A DNA stretch of 64,000 bases from Chryseobacterium daecheongense (GTDB lineage: Bacteria; Bacteroidota; Bacteroidia; Flavobacteriales; Weeksellaceae): positions 186,001 through 250,000 of the forward strand of contig NZ_RJTX01000002.1 of NCBI RefSeq assembly GCF_003729955.1, read 5' to 3'. The notes under the pieces are model-generated. The model was given only the letters and a program-made list of their open reading frames with translations. It had not been told where the DNA came from and made no database searches. A program made the translations under genes and the position numbers. Shown here piece by piece: positions 44,344 to 52,748 of this stretch (position 1 is its first letter; each line of letters opens with the position of its first letter).

Positions 44344-45159
44344 ATGGATCTGTTTTCAGCCCTGGAATTCCCCAATTTTGCAGACCCTCAGATTTGGATC
44401 AGTTTATTGACGCTTACTTTTCTGGAAATTGTATTGGGAGTGGATAATATTATTTTCATTTCAATCATTTCTAATAAGCTCCCTGCTGTTCAACAAAAAA
44501 GAGCAAGAAGTATAGGTTTGATCCTTGCTATGATCTTCAGAGTAATGTTGTTGCTGATGATCAACTGGATCATAGGATTGAAAGAGCCGGTTCTTACAAT
44601 AGGATTTATTCATGAACCGGGAACGGAACAGGCATTACAGGTGAGCTGGAAGGATCTTATCCTTCTCGCGGGAGGTATTTTCCTGATTCTGAAAAGTACA
44701 TTTGAGATTCATTCTAAAATGCAGATCCATGAAGTTCAGCATGCTCCAAAATCGGCTGGTTCGGGATTATTGACCACTGTCATTATCCAGATTATCTTAG
44801 TGGATATGGTATTTTCTTTAGATTCTATTTTAACGGCTGTAGGATTGGTAGACAATGTGGTGCTTATGATTATTGCTGTTATTATTTCTATAGCGATTAT
44901 GATGATGTTTGCCGGACCGATCTCCAGAATTATCAATAAACACCCTAGTCTGCAAATGCTGGCTTTGTCTTTCCTTGTGGTGATCGGAGTGATGTTGGTT
45001 GCAGAAGGAATTCATCAGCATATCAGTAAGAATATTATTTATTCGTGTTTGGCATTCAGTTTATTGGTTGAGTTATTGAATATCAACTTCAGAAACAAGC
45101 AGAAAAAAGCTTTAAAACTGAATCCTGATCTGAAGGACAATCTTGATATTGAAGAATAA
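44344..45159 (+). CDS. TerC-family integral membrane protein
   Basis: The 271-residue protein has about seven transmembrane segments and the TerC hallmarks: LTFLEIVLGVDNIIFISI near residues 21-38 with the acidic residues in a helix, and DMVFSLDSILTAVG near residues 156-169. TerC proteins export metal ions, with manganese as the best supported cargo in other bacteria; the tellurite name is historical. The N-terminal 20 residues are non-membrane. It ends at a terminator shared with the convergent flavin reductase gene. Confidence 0.9.
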   Translation: MDLFSALEFPNFADPQIWISLLTLTFLEIVLGVDNIIFISIISNKLPAVQQKRARSIGLILAMIFRVMLLLMINWIIGLKEPVLTIGFIHEPGTEQALQVSWKDLILLAGGIFLILKSTFEIHSKMQIHEVQHAPKSAGSGLLTTVIIQIILVDMVFSLDSILTAVGLVDNVVLMIIAVIISIAIMMMFAGPISRIINKHPSLQMLALSFLVVIGVMLVAEGIHQHISKNIIYSCLAFSLLVELLNINFRNKQKKALKLNPDLKDNLDIEE

Positions 45160-45170
45160 GAATAATTATA

Positions 45171-45204
45171 AAAAAAGCCTTCTTAAAAGAAGGCTTTTTA
45201 TTTT
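45171..45204. terminator. Convergent (bidirectional) terminator
   Basis: AAAGCCTTCTT / AAGAAGGCTTT forms a stem with a minimal loop and A/T flanks on both sides, between the TerC and flavin reductase genes. Confidence 0.85.
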
Positions 45205-45213
45205 ATAATGAAA

Positions 45214-46035
45214 TTATATAATTAATAATTTCCAGGCTTCCTCAATCCTGTTTTCTAATAACAGTTTCTGAGCATTCTGATGGATATGTTCATCAGCATG
45301 GAAATTATTTCCAGGTAATTCTTCTACATTAGCTAACATTCCCAAATCATTTCCTGTGAATACTTTACTGTATTTAATAGCATCCGGAAGAAGATCAAAT
45401 CCGATTCCTTTGGTAACCAACGGTTTTGGAACTTCAAAAAGATTATCTGCATTATTTCTCGAATACCAATTTCCGCCTAAACGGGCCACCATATCCAGTT
45501 TTTTCTGATCCGGAACTCCCTGCTCATTCAGATATTCTTCCCTGATATGGATCTTCTGAACTTCACAGATGATAAGGTTTCCGGCACCTCCCTGATCTCC
45601 CAAAGATTTTACCTCCAGAACTTTGCACTCAAAGTTGACGGGGCATTCGGCAATCAGTTTTGGTTTCACCAGATCAGCATCTTTCATCGTTAATCCGGAT
45701 TTGATGAATTCATTCACTCCGGTTTCATATTCTGTAGAGGCTAAAGAAATCTGCTGTACAATAGGAAAATTAACGGTTCCTATCACTACTTCAGGAACTT
45801 CTAAAACATTTTCCAAGGTATGTTTCGTGGTATTATCCCGAACTCTTCTCGATGGTGAGAAGATCAAAACGGGCGGAACCGTACTGAACATATTGAAGAA
45901 ACTGAATGGAGATAGATTACTATTTCCGTTTTTATCTATGGTAGAAGCTAAAGCAATAGGACGTGGCGCAATAGCGGTTTGCATGATCGTTTGCAGCTGT
46001 ACCGGTGATATTTCAGATGGAATTACTGTTTTCAT
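45214..46035 (-). CDS. Flavin reductase-like (FMN-binding split-barrel) protein
   Basis: The 273-residue protein has the split-barrel flavin domain: IAPRPIALASTIDKNGNSNLSPFSFFNMFS near residues 27-56 and PPVLIFSPSRRVRDNTTKHTLEN near residues 59-82. It binds FMN and may reduce flavin for an oxygenase, or be an oxidoreductase in its own right. Its ATG overlaps the fahA stop by one base, which links it to tyrosine degradation; it could act on a late intermediate, but that is inference. The C-terminal 60 residues are less conserved. Confidence 0.88.
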   Translation of the reverse strand: MKTVIPSEISPVQLQTIMQTAIAPRPIALASTIDKNGNSNLSPFSFFNMFSTVPPVLIFSPSRRVRDNTTKHTLENVLEVPEVVIGTVNFPIVQQISLASTEYETGVNEFIKSGLTMKDADLVKPKLIAECPVNFECKVLEVKSLGDQGGAGNLIICEVQKIHIREEYLNEQGVPDQKKLDMVARLGGNWYSRNNADNLFEVPKPLVTKGIGFDLLPDAIKYSKVFTGNDLGMLANVEELPGNNFHADEHIHQNAQKLLLENRIEEAWKLLII

Positions 46036-47282
46036 TAAATCGCAGGAATAATTTTGCCGGAAACTTCACCGAAACCAACTCTCACTCCATCTTTTTCAGC
46101 CCATGCTTTCATGGTCACTGTATCATTGTCATTGATGAACTTTCTTTCTTCTCCGTTGCTCAGTTGTAGAGGATGTTGTCCTCTCCAGGTCAACTCGAGC
46201 ATAGAACCGAAAGATTTAGGGTCACTTCCTGAAATCGTACCACTTGCATACAGATCACCTACTTCTACGTTACAGCCGTTTACGGTGTGATGAGCCAATT
46301 GCTGGGTCATATTCCAGTACATGTGCTTATAATTGCTTTCGCAGATGAGGTTTTGTTCTCCGTTTTCCGGTTGAATATATACTTCAAGGTTGATATCGTA
46401 GTTTTTATCTCCTTCGAATTTTAAATAGTCCAATACTTCAGGATCCTGCACAGGAGAAGCCGTTCTGAATGGTTCTAATGCTTCAAGGGTAACAACCCAA
46501 GGGGAAATAGATGAACCGAAATTCTTCGCCAAGAAGGGACCAAGCGGAACATATTCCCAAGACTGGATATCTCTTGCAGACCAGTCATTGAAAACCACCA
46601 TTCCGAAAATAGCATCTTCAGCGTCTTTTGTAGAAATGCTTTCGCCCATTTCAGTATTCTTATTGATGATGAAAGCCATTTCCAGCTCAAAATCCAGCTG
46701 TTTGCATGGCCCGAAAACAGGTTTGTCCGCATCAGCAGGTTTCATCTGGCCTTTCGGACGATTGATCTCTGTTCCTGAAACTACAATGGAAGAAGCTCTC
46801 CCGTGATATCCTACAGGTAAATGTTTCCAGTTCGGTAACAAAGCATTCGCAGGATCGCGGAACATTTTGCCCACATTGGTTGCATGTTCAATGCTGCTGT
46901 AAAAATCCGTATAATTCGGAATGTGAACTGGCATCATCATTTTTACCTTGTCAAGGTCATAGAATGCTTCTTCAATGGTCTTTTGATCTTTAGACAATAT
47001 GGAGCCTTCTAAAAGCAATTGTTGTATTTTGGAACGTACTGCATTGGTCACCGGTTTACCCAGTTCAATAAATTCGTTCAAAGTGTAGGCTTCAAAAACA
47101 TTATCGTCAAGCCCTTCAATATCTTCGAAATACCCAAGATCATACAACGTCGCAAGATCAATAACCTGATCTCCGATTCTAGTACAACACCCGATGTATT
47201 CTTTATTAAAAACTGCTACTCCAAAAGGAATATTATGTATAGAAAAATCCGATTGGGAGGAATACTCTACAAATGATTTCAT
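46035..47282 (-). CDS. fahA: Fumarylacetoacetase
   Basis: The 415-residue enzyme splits 4-fumarylacetoacetate into fumarate and acetoacetate, the last step of tyrosine breakdown. The N-terminal SH3-like domain is followed by the FAH core: DFYSSIEHATNVGKMFR near residue 125, the catalytic His in the HATN segment, the metal-binding LDFELEMAFII near residues 192-202 (Glu/Glu), FNDWSARDIQSWEY near residue 231 (Asp), and the closing GTISGSDPKSFGSMLELTW near residue 350. The length matches the long eukaryote-like group. It shares a one-base overlap with the flavin reductase gene. Confidence 0.96.
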   Translation of the reverse strand: MKSFVEYSSQSDFSIHNIPFGVAVFNKEYIGCCTRIGDQVIDLATLYDLGYFEDIEGLDDNVFEAYTLNEFIELGKPVTNAVRSKIQQLLLEGSILSKDQKTIEEAFYDLDKVKMMMPVHIPNYTDFYSSIEHATNVGKMFRDPANALLPNWKHLPVGYHGRASSIVVSGTEINRPKGQMKPADADKPVFGPCKQLDFELEMAFIINKNTEMGESISTKDAEDAIFGMVVFNDWSARDIQSWEYVPLGPFLAKNFGSSISPWVVTLEALEPFRTASPVQDPEVLDYLKFEGDKNYDINLEVYIQPENGEQNLICESNYKHMYWNMTQQLAHHTVNGCNVEVGDLYASGTISGSDPKSFGSMLELTWRGQHPLQLSNGEERKFINDNDTVTMKAWAEKDGVRVGFGEVSGKIIPAI

Positions 47283-47331
47283 ATAATTTGAATTAAATGC
47301 GAATCAGAATATATTCTGAGTTCAAGGTTGA

Positions 47332-47790
47332 TTATTTTTTTGAAAAAGAGGCCTCATCAATCCATCTTGCTTTGGTATTGACATCAATAAGATAAAGAAT
47401 ATTATCCTGTTTGGTCAACAATAAGGTTTTGGTAACCGGAATGGGAACTTTTTTATTTTCAAGCATATCTGCTCTTAAGGAAATAATGTTCTTTTTTCTG
47501 ATAATATCGCCGGTGAAAACATTGGAACTGGTTTCTCCTGTCGCCTTATCATCAAAAACTTCCACATATGTAGCCTGCTTTCCTTTAATGATAATAAAAT
47601 CCCTTTCTGTATGGTCTTCCGCATCTTTGATGTAAACAAACTTTTTGTTGTCAATGCTTACACTTTCAAGATGTTGATTGATTCCTTTTCTTTCTTCAAG
47701 TCGGGTAAGAACTGCATTAATTGAGCCGTATTGTGCCTTTATAGCCAATGTTGCTCCAAAAAATAAAATTCCAATGAAAATTTTTCTCAT
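47332..47790 (-). CDS. Exported protein of unknown function in the tyrosine region
   Basis: I use the ATG at 47790 (MRKIFIGILFFGATLAIKAQ), which begins a signal peptide; an ATG two codons earlier is also possible. The 152-residue product is a mostly beta, Lys/Asp-rich domain with no cysteine and no motif I know. It stands between hppD and fahA on the same strand, with a terminator separating it from hppD, so its place in the pathway may be only positional. Confidence 0.7.
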   Translation of the reverse strand: MRKIFIGILFFGATLAIKAQYGSINAVLTRLEERKGINQHLESVSIDNKKFVYIKDAEDHTERDFIIIKGKQATYVEVFDDKATGETSSNVFTGDIIRKKNIISLRADMLENKKVPIPVTKTLLLTKQDNILYLIDVNTKARWIDEASFSKK

Positions 47791-47803
47791 ATGCATGTGT
47801 TTT

Positions 47804-47843
47804 ATAAAAAAGTTTTGTCAAGACTTTTCATCCTGACAAAACT
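47804..47843 (-). terminator. Intrinsic terminator after hppD
   Basis: A perfect 10-bp stem (AGTTTTGTCA / TGACAAAACT) with a 13-nt loop lies 18 bp past the hppD stop; the minus strand continues with six T. Confidence 0.85.
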
Positions 47844-47861
47844 CACTACTAATATTTAAAA

Positions 47862-48992
47862 TTAAAGATTTCCTCTTCTTTCCTGTTCTCTTTCCAATGC
47901 TTCGAACAATGCTTTGAAGTTACCTGCACCAAAGCTTTGTGCACCATGTCTTTCAATGATTTCAAAGAAAAGAGTAGGACGGTCTTCTACAGGCTTGGTA
48001 AAAATCTGTAATAAGTATCCTTCTTCATCATGATCAATAAGTATACCTAAGTCCTGAAGTTTTTTAAGATCTTCATCAATATGGCCCACTCTTTCAGGAA
48101 CCATTTCGTAATAAGCCTCTGGTGGAGCGGATAAAAACTCTACACCACGTTTTTTAAGTTCAGTTACCGTATGGATGATATCTTTTGTTGCCACAGCAAT
48201 ATGCTGAACCCCTTCACCTTCATAGAAATCAAGGTATTCTTCTACCTGGGATTTCTTCTTACCTTCAGCAGGCTCGTTGATAGGGAATTTGGCATATCCG
48301 TTTCCATTAGACATTACTTTAGACATCAATGCAGAATATTCTGTGTTGATCTGCTTGTCATCAAAAGAAAGGATGTTAACGAATCCCATTACTTTTTCAT
48401 ACCACTCTACGGTTGGGATCATTCTGTTCCAGTCTACGTTTCCTACGCAGTGGTCTACATATAATAACCCTGTTTCTTCAGGATTATAATCGCTTTCCCA
48501 TTTTTCATATCCAGGCATGAAAGGACCGGTGTAGTTTTTTCTTTCTACAAACATGTGAACAGTTTCACCGTAAGTATAGATTCCGGACATTCTTACTTCA
48601 CCATTCTCGTCAGTTAACGTTACGGGCTCAAGGTAAGGTTTTCCGCCTCTTTTTGTAGTCTCTTCAAAAGCCTTATATGCGTCATCTACCCAAAGTGCCA
48701 AAATTTTTACTCCATCACCGTGTTTTTTTACGTGTTCGCTGATTGGTGAGTCTGATTTAAGACCTGTTGTAAGAACCAGTCTTATTTTTCCTTGTTGAAG
48801 AACATAAGATGCACGGTCTCTTACTCCTGTTTCAGGACCTGCATATGCTAAAGACTGAAAACCGAAAGCGGTTTTGTAAAAGTGGGCAGCCTGTTTAGCA
48901 TTTCCTACATAAAACTCAATGTAATCTGTACCGTTGATTGGTAAAAAATTCTCTGCTTGAGCAATTTTTTCGGCAAATGTAAGTGTTGACAT
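47862..48992 (-). CDS. hppD: 4-Hydroxyphenylpyruvate dioxygenase
   Basis: The 376-residue Fe(II) enzyme turns 4-hydroxyphenylpyruvate into homogentisate. Two VOC-type half-domains are present. The metal ligands are visible in the C-terminal half: His in YVDHCVGNVD near residue 180, His in GVQHIAVAT near residue 258 and Glu in TLFFEIIERHG near residue 344. The length is typical for bacterial HPPD. It is read by itself, with a terminator behind it, rather than in one operon with hmgA and fahA. Confidence 0.96.
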   Translation of the reverse strand: MSTLTFAEKIAQAENFLPINGTDYIEFYVGNAKQAAHFYKTAFGFQSLAYAGPETGVRDRASYVLQQGKIRLVLTTGLKSDSPISEHVKKHGDGVKILALWVDDAYKAFEETTKRGGKPYLEPVTLTDENGEVRMSGIYTYGETVHMFVERKNYTGPFMPGYEKWESDYNPEETGLLYVDHCVGNVDWNRMIPTVEWYEKVMGFVNILSFDDKQINTEYSALMSKVMSNGNGYAKFPINEPAEGKKKSQVEEYLDFYEGEGVQHIAVATKDIIHTVTELKKRGVEFLSAPPEAYYEMVPERVGHIDEDLKKLQDLGILIDHDEEGYLLQIFTKPVEDRPTLFFEIIERHGAQSFGAGNFKALFEALEREQERRGNL

Positions 48993-49107
48993 ATTTTCTT
49001 TTTACTTTTATTTTATGGGTATGCAAATTACGAAAATATTGGCAATGGGAAAAACGGAAACAGGAATTAGTTAGAGATGCTTAACGGAAACTTAAAGAAA
49101 AGTTCAT

Positions 49108-49121
49108 TTAAGTATGCTTAA
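49108..49121. promoter_or_regulatory. Palindrome upstream of hppD, operator candidate
   Basis: TTAAG-TATG-CTTAA is a perfect 14-bp palindrome in the hppD upstream region and just ahead of a plus-strand promoter. A nearby ACTTAA half-site repeats it at 49091-49096. Confidence 0.4.
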
Positions 49122-49126
49122 GTTTA

Positions 49127-49155
49127 TTGTATTGGAATGAAGACGTATAAATTTG
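49127..49155 (+). promoter_or_regulatory. Plus-strand promoter with no annotated gene behind it
   Basis: TTG (49127-49129) and TAAATTTG (49148-49155) are separated by 18 nt, an excellent match. The next plus-strand gene lies 3.6 kb away, behind a terminator at 49197-49233. Confidence 0.55.
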
Positions 49156-49160
49156 TAATC

Positions 49161-49233
49161 ACAAAAACAAATGAATAAAAAAATATTTCGAAACAAGAAA
49201 GCTGTAGTACCTTACTACAGCTTTCATTTTTTA
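49161..49233 (+). ncRNA. Candidate small transcript, possibly a 21-residue peptide
   Basis: Promoter and terminator frame a predicted RNA of about 70 nt. It could encode a 21-codon frame from the ATG at 49170, MNKKIFRNKKAVVPYYSFHF plus Leu, running through the terminator stem. The aromatic end follows from the hairpin and the T-run, so peptide coding is doubtful. As RNA, it would overlap only the 3' end of the minus-strand regulator gene. Nothing here shows expression. Confidence 0.35.
49197..49233 (+). terminator. Intrinsic terminator between hppD and the regulator gene
   Basis: A perfect 13-bp stem (GAAAGCTGTAGTA / TACTACAGCTTTC) with a CCT loop is followed on the plus strand by ATTTTTTA. 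On the minus strand the flank is A-free of a long T-run, so plus-strand use is favoured, though it also ends the 49224-50003 gene. Confidence 0.8.
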
Positions 49234-50003
49234 TGATTCAATCTTCCGGCATCAGGATTATAGTTATCCCATATTTTCCATACATTATCTATTTTCCGAA
49301 TGAAGTAAATCTGGGTATTCAGTTGATTCACAAAATGTTCTTCACCAGTTTCTCCTACTTTAAACAGAAGATTCCAGAATTCCTGGGATTCTAATATTTT
49401 CTTTTCAGGCTCGTCTGTCACAATATGAATGTCGAATACTTCGTAATTGGAACGGTTGTTTTTCGTTACCAGTTTAAAATCTCTTTCGCAGAGCTCTTTG
49501 CTGAAATGGGTTGCTCTTTCCAGGAAAGGGGAATCTTTAAAAACAAGATCTTTGAAAATCTCAGGGTGATGTTCCGGAAACTGCTTATAAAATTCAAAAA
49601 CAGTAGCACAATAATCGTATACGATTTTGGTTAAAAAAGCATGGTCGTCCTGCTCATTGTCCAGACGGTTTTCCTTATTGGATTGTATGTAAGCATTTAA
49701 GTCTTTATATCCTAAGAAAATACAGATTTTGTCAAGAGTTTTCAGGAATCTAAGATCATTGTGGGTTTTATCCTGGTAATCATTTTCAAAAAAGCGTTGC
49801 AGGGTGACATGCGAAATAGTATTTCCAATTTCAAATTTTTTTCCTCCCTTCAGTTCTTCGGCTTCGGATAATTCTTCTTTTATGATTTCGGAAAGAATAA
49901 TGTAATGGCTTCTTTTCCATTCGCTAACATTTCCTAATACAGAATTTTTCACTTTAGGATGCCGCACGACTTCTTCCCTTATAGCATTATAAATGGTTTT
50001 CAA
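49224..50003 (-). CDS. Probable regulator with N-terminal HTH-like domain, TTG start
   Basis: The 259-residue product contains ISHVTLQRFFENDY near residues 61-74 and LRFLKTLDKICIFLGYKDLNAYI near residues 85-107, which resembles the N-terminal HTH-like module found in many bacteroidete signalling proteins. No ATG occurs in the frame; a TTG at 50003, five codons after an in-frame stop, is the only plausible start, so the gene appears to use a weak start codon. The C-terminal half is a novel alpha-beta region. It may control the surrounding tyrosine genes, which is inference from position. Confidence 0.6.
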   Translation of the reverse strand: MKTIYNAIREEVVRHPKVKNSVLGNVSEWKRSHYIILSEIIKEELSEAEELKGGKKFEIGNTISHVTLQRFFENDYQDKTHNDLRFLKTLDKICIFLGYKDLNAYIQSNKENRLDNEQDDHAFLTKIVYDYCATVFEFYKQFPEHHPEIFKDLVFKDSPFLERATHFSKELCERDFKLVTKNNRSNYEVFDIHIVTDEPEKKILESQEFWNLLFKVGETGEEHFVNQLNTQIYFIRKIDNVWKIWDNYNPDAGRLNHKK

Positions 50004-50030
50004 TTTGTGAGTTTTTTAGATGGGTTTGAA

Positions 50031-50038
50031 CAAATATA
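50031..50038 (-). promoter_or_regulatory. Promoter -7 element for the regulator gene
   Basis: The reverse strand reads TATATTTG, 28 bp before the TTG at 50003, so a leader of about 22 nt precedes the TTG start. Confidence 0.5.
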
Positions 50039-50143
50039 TTGCCAAAACCTTAGCTTTTTATGTTTTTCTATATGTTTTATACAGTAATTTTTTTTTAATG
50101 GAAAAAATAATTTAATAAAACGGGCAAATTTAACGTAAATTTT

Positions 50144-51418
50144 TCAATGTTTAAATCTTTCATGTGCTGCCTTTTCCAACATTTCCCTATCGTCGGGATG
50201 TGCAATGCTGATCAGCTCCTGAGCTCTTTGACGCAGGCTTTTTCCATACAGGTAAGCGGTTCCGTATTCTGTAACCACGTAATGAATGTGTCCTCTTGTG
50301 GTAACCACCCCGGCTCCTTGTTTAAGGAACGGAACAATTCTGGAAACTCCTTTCTTCGTTCTTGCTGTAATGGCAATGATAGGCTTTCCTTCTTCGCTTA
50401 AAGCGGCTCCTCTCATAAAATCCATCTGCCCTCCGATTCCGCTGTATTGTAATGTTCCAATGGAATCTGCACAAACCTGTCCGGTAAGGTCAATTTCAAT
50501 AGCTGAATTGATTGCCACCATTTTCTTATTCCGCATGATATTGATTGGGAAGTTAACATCACTTACATCTTTGAAAGCAAATACTGTGTTATCATCCACA
50601 TAATCATACAATTTCCTGGTACCGAAACAGAAGCTTGTAATGGTTTTGTTATCATTGTAGCCTTTATACTTATTGTTGATCACATCATTCTGGATCAGAT
50701 CAATTACTCCGTCACTCAACATTTCTGTGTGAACCCCCAGGTCTTTGTGATTGTTCAAACATTTCAGAACAGCATCCGGAATGGTTCCTATTCCCATCTG
50801 GAGTGTTGATCGGTCTTCGATGAGCTCTGCAACATTCTTCCCAACCAGCATTTCTTCCGGGCCTACTTTTGATCCGTAATCTACTGTTGGAAGTTCTTCT
50901 TCATGCCATACTAATTTGTGAATTCTGCTTACGTGGATCATTCCGTCACCATGAGTTCTCGGCATTCTCGGATTTACTATAGCAACAACTATTTTAGCAG
51001 TATCCACTGCAGCTCTGGCAACATCTACTGAAGTTCCCAATGTACAGAAACCATGTTTGTCTGGTGGCGAAACCGTAACCAGTGCCACATCCAGTGGTAA
51101 AATATTCTTTCTGAATAAAATCGGGATTTCGCTTAAAAATACAGGAACAAAATCTCCTCTTTCTGAATTGACGGCGTCACGAACAGGAGTAGAAACAAAT
51201 AAGGAATTAATAAAAAAGCTGTCTTTATATTCCGGTTTTGCAATTTCTACATTTCCTTGCTGCGTGATGGATACCATTTCCACATTCTTGAGACGGTGAG
51301 ACTGTCTTGCAAGCTCATCAATCAGGTAGTTCGGAGTACACGCGCTTCCATGAAAGAAAATGCGGTTTCCGCTTTTTACAGTATATATGGCTTCCTCTGC
51401 ACTAATATAATCGTACAT
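50144..51418 (-). CDS. Acetyl-CoA hydrolase/CoA-transferase family protein
   Basis: The 424-residue protein belongs to the Cat1/acetyl-CoA hydrolase-transferase family. Seen motifs are GSACTPNYLIDELA near residue 24 (nucleotide-like loop), LQMGIGTIPDAVL near residue 206, and GIGGQMDFMRGAALSEEGKP near residues 328-347. It probably moves CoA between acyl-CoA and a carboxylate; in this setting it may activate acetoacetate or succinate after fumarylacetoacetate cleavage, although the substrate is not read from sequence. It lies 39 bp downstream of hmgA on the same strand, which suggests an hmgA-CoA transferase operon. Confidence 0.87.
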   Translation of the reverse strand: MYDYISAEEAIYTVKSGNRIFFHGSACTPNYLIDELARQSHRLKNVEMVSITQQGNVEIAKPEYKDSFFINSLFVSTPVRDAVNSERGDFVPVFLSEIPILFRKNILPLDVALVTVSPPDKHGFCTLGTSVDVARAAVDTAKIVVAIVNPRMPRTHGDGMIHVSRIHKLVWHEEELPTVDYGSKVGPEEMLVGKNVAELIEDRSTLQMGIGTIPDAVLKCLNNHKDLGVHTEMLSDGVIDLIQNDVINNKYKGYNDNKTITSFCFGTRKLYDYVDDNTVFAFKDVSDVNFPINIMRNKKMVAINSAIEIDLTGQVCADSIGTLQYSGIGGQMDFMRGAALSEEGKPIIAITARTKKGVSRIVPFLKQGAGVVTTRGHIHYVVTEYGTAYLYGKSLRQRAQELISIAHPDDREMLEKAAHERFKH

Positions 51419-51457
51419 ATTGAATATTTTTTTTTGAAATGGGATGATGTAATGAAA

Positions 51458-52645
51458 TTATTCCTGCGAACGATCTTCCATTGTTTTATCGTTTTCTTCT
51501 AACCATGAAGTTTTATAGGATGGATCCTCCACTTTTAATGCCTCTTCCGTGATTTTTAAAGGACGGAAAGGGTCAACCATTACGGCATATTCCTCTGTGA
51601 ATTTTTTACCGATACTTCTTTCCATTGCACCAGGATGAGGTCCATGAACAATTCCTCCGGGGTGTAGCGTGAAATCCATTAAATCGATATGATTACGGCT
51701 CATGAAATCTCCTTCCGTATAAAATAAAACTTCATCAGAATCAATATTCGAATGGTTGTAAGGAGCAGGGATAGCCATCGGGTGATAGTCATACATTCTT
51801 GCACAGAACGAGCACACCACGAAATTGTGTCCTTCAAAGTTCTGGTGAACCGGAGGCGGTTGGTGAATTCTTCCCGTGATCGGCTCAAAATTCTTGATAT
51901 TGAATTTATAGGGGTAAAAATAACCGTCCCAGCCTACCACGTCAAATGGATGTGTTGCGTAGATGAAATCCGTGATCTGGTTTTCTTTTTTTACTTTAAT
52001 TAAAAATTCTCCTTTTTCATCTTTCGGTTCTACAAAAGTAGGAGCCACGATATCTCTTTCGCAGAACGGAGAATGTTCCAATAACTGTCCGAATTCGTTT
52101 CTGTATCTTTTCGGAGTGTAGATCGGAGAGTGGCTTTCCAATACGAAAAATACAGTGTCATCAGATTTGAGTTCAACCTGATAAATGGTTCCTCTTGGAA
52201 TGATCAGATAATCACCAACGAAAAATTCTAAGTCACCCACAAAAGTTTTCAAAACCCCGCTTCCCTGATGAACAAATAAAAGCTCATCACATTCCGCATT
52301 TTTATAGAAATAATCCATCGATTTTCTTGGCTTGGCCAATCCCATTTTCAGATCATTGTTCATCAAAAGGATTTTTCGGCTGTCCATGAAATCATCTTCA
52401 GGAGCAACATCCATTCCCTTGAACATTCTCGGTGTGATGTTTTTCTCAACAGCAATCTTTGGTGTAACATCTTTTGCAGGTCCGATGGATTTTATCTGGG
52501 TAGGACGGTGGATATGATACAGCAAAGAAGAAATACCATGAAAACCTTCCGTTCCGAAAAGCTGCTCATAGTAAAATTGATCTTCCGGAGACTTAAAAAT
52601 CGTATGTCTTTTTTGTGGGATATTTCCCGATTGATGATATCTCAT
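51458..52645 (-). CDS. hmgA: Homogentisate 1,2-dioxygenase
   Basis: The 395-residue enzyme, from the ATG at 52645 (MRYHQSGNIPQKRHTIF), opens the homogentisate ring to maleylacetoacetate with Fe(II). The C-terminal cupin has the His/Glu cluster: HPGGIVHGPHPGAMERSIGKKFTEE near residues 340-364, and an earlier HQNFEGHNFVVCSF near residue 274. The fold and length fit the bacterial group. The longer frame starts at a TTG inside the -7 element. It is divergent from the TonB receptor gene, with an intergenic region that holds two palindromes. Confidence 0.95.
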   Translation of the reverse strand: MRYHQSGNIPQKRHTIFKSPEDQFYYEQLFGTEGFHGISSLLYHIHRPTQIKSIGPAKDVTPKIAVEKNITPRMFKGMDVAPEDDFMDSRKILLMNNDLKMGLAKPRKSMDYFYKNAECDELLFVHQGSGVLKTFVGDLEFFVGDYLIIPRGTIYQVELKSDDTVFFVLESHSPIYTPKRYRNEFGQLLEHSPFCERDIVAPTFVEPKDEKGEFLIKVKKENQITDFIYATHPFDVVGWDGYFYPYKFNIKNFEPITGRIHQPPPVHQNFEGHNFVVCSFCARMYDYHPMAIPAPYNHSNIDSDEVLFYTEGDFMSRNHIDLMDFTLHPGGIVHGPHPGAMERSIGKKFTEEYAVMVDPFRPLKITEEALKVEDPSYKTSWLEENDKTMEDRSQE

Positions 52646-52666
52646 TTTACTTTTAATGTAGTTTCT

Positions 52667-52674
52667 CAAATTTA
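52667..52674 (-). promoter_or_regulatory. hmgA promoter -7 element
   Basis: The reverse strand reads TAAATTTG, 21 bp before the hmgA ATG. A TTG at 52700-52702 (reverse) is 25 nt upstream, slightly far for a -33. Confidence 0.5.
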
Positions 52675-52697
52675 ATAATTTTTCATGAATTCATTTT

Positions 52698-52718
52698 AAC
52701 AACATTTGTCATGTTGTT
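52698..52718. promoter_or_regulatory. Palindrome between hmgA and the TonB receptor gene
   Basis: AACAACAT-TTGTC-ATGTTGTT has perfect 8-bp arms. It lies between the two divergent -7 elements and touches the -33 of the receptor gene, so it is an operator candidate for one or both. Confidence 0.5.
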
Positions 52719-52748
52719 TTGTAGTTCTAAAAATAATTGTTAGCTTTG
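52718..52748 (+). promoter_or_regulatory. Promoter of the TonB receptor gene
   Basis: TTTG (52718-52721) and TAGCTTTG (52741-52748) are separated by exactly 19 nt, 18 bp before the ATG at 52767. Confidence 0.7.

Noticed and set aside
44344..45159. Tellurite resistance determinant
   Set aside because: The TerC name is historical; no other ter genes are present, and metal-ion export is the better supported role.
49170..49235. Attenuation leader peptide controlling a downstream plus-strand gene
   Set aside because: No plus-strand gene lies within 3.5 kb downstream, and the aromatic codons coincide with the hairpin and T-run, so attenuation of an operon is not supported.
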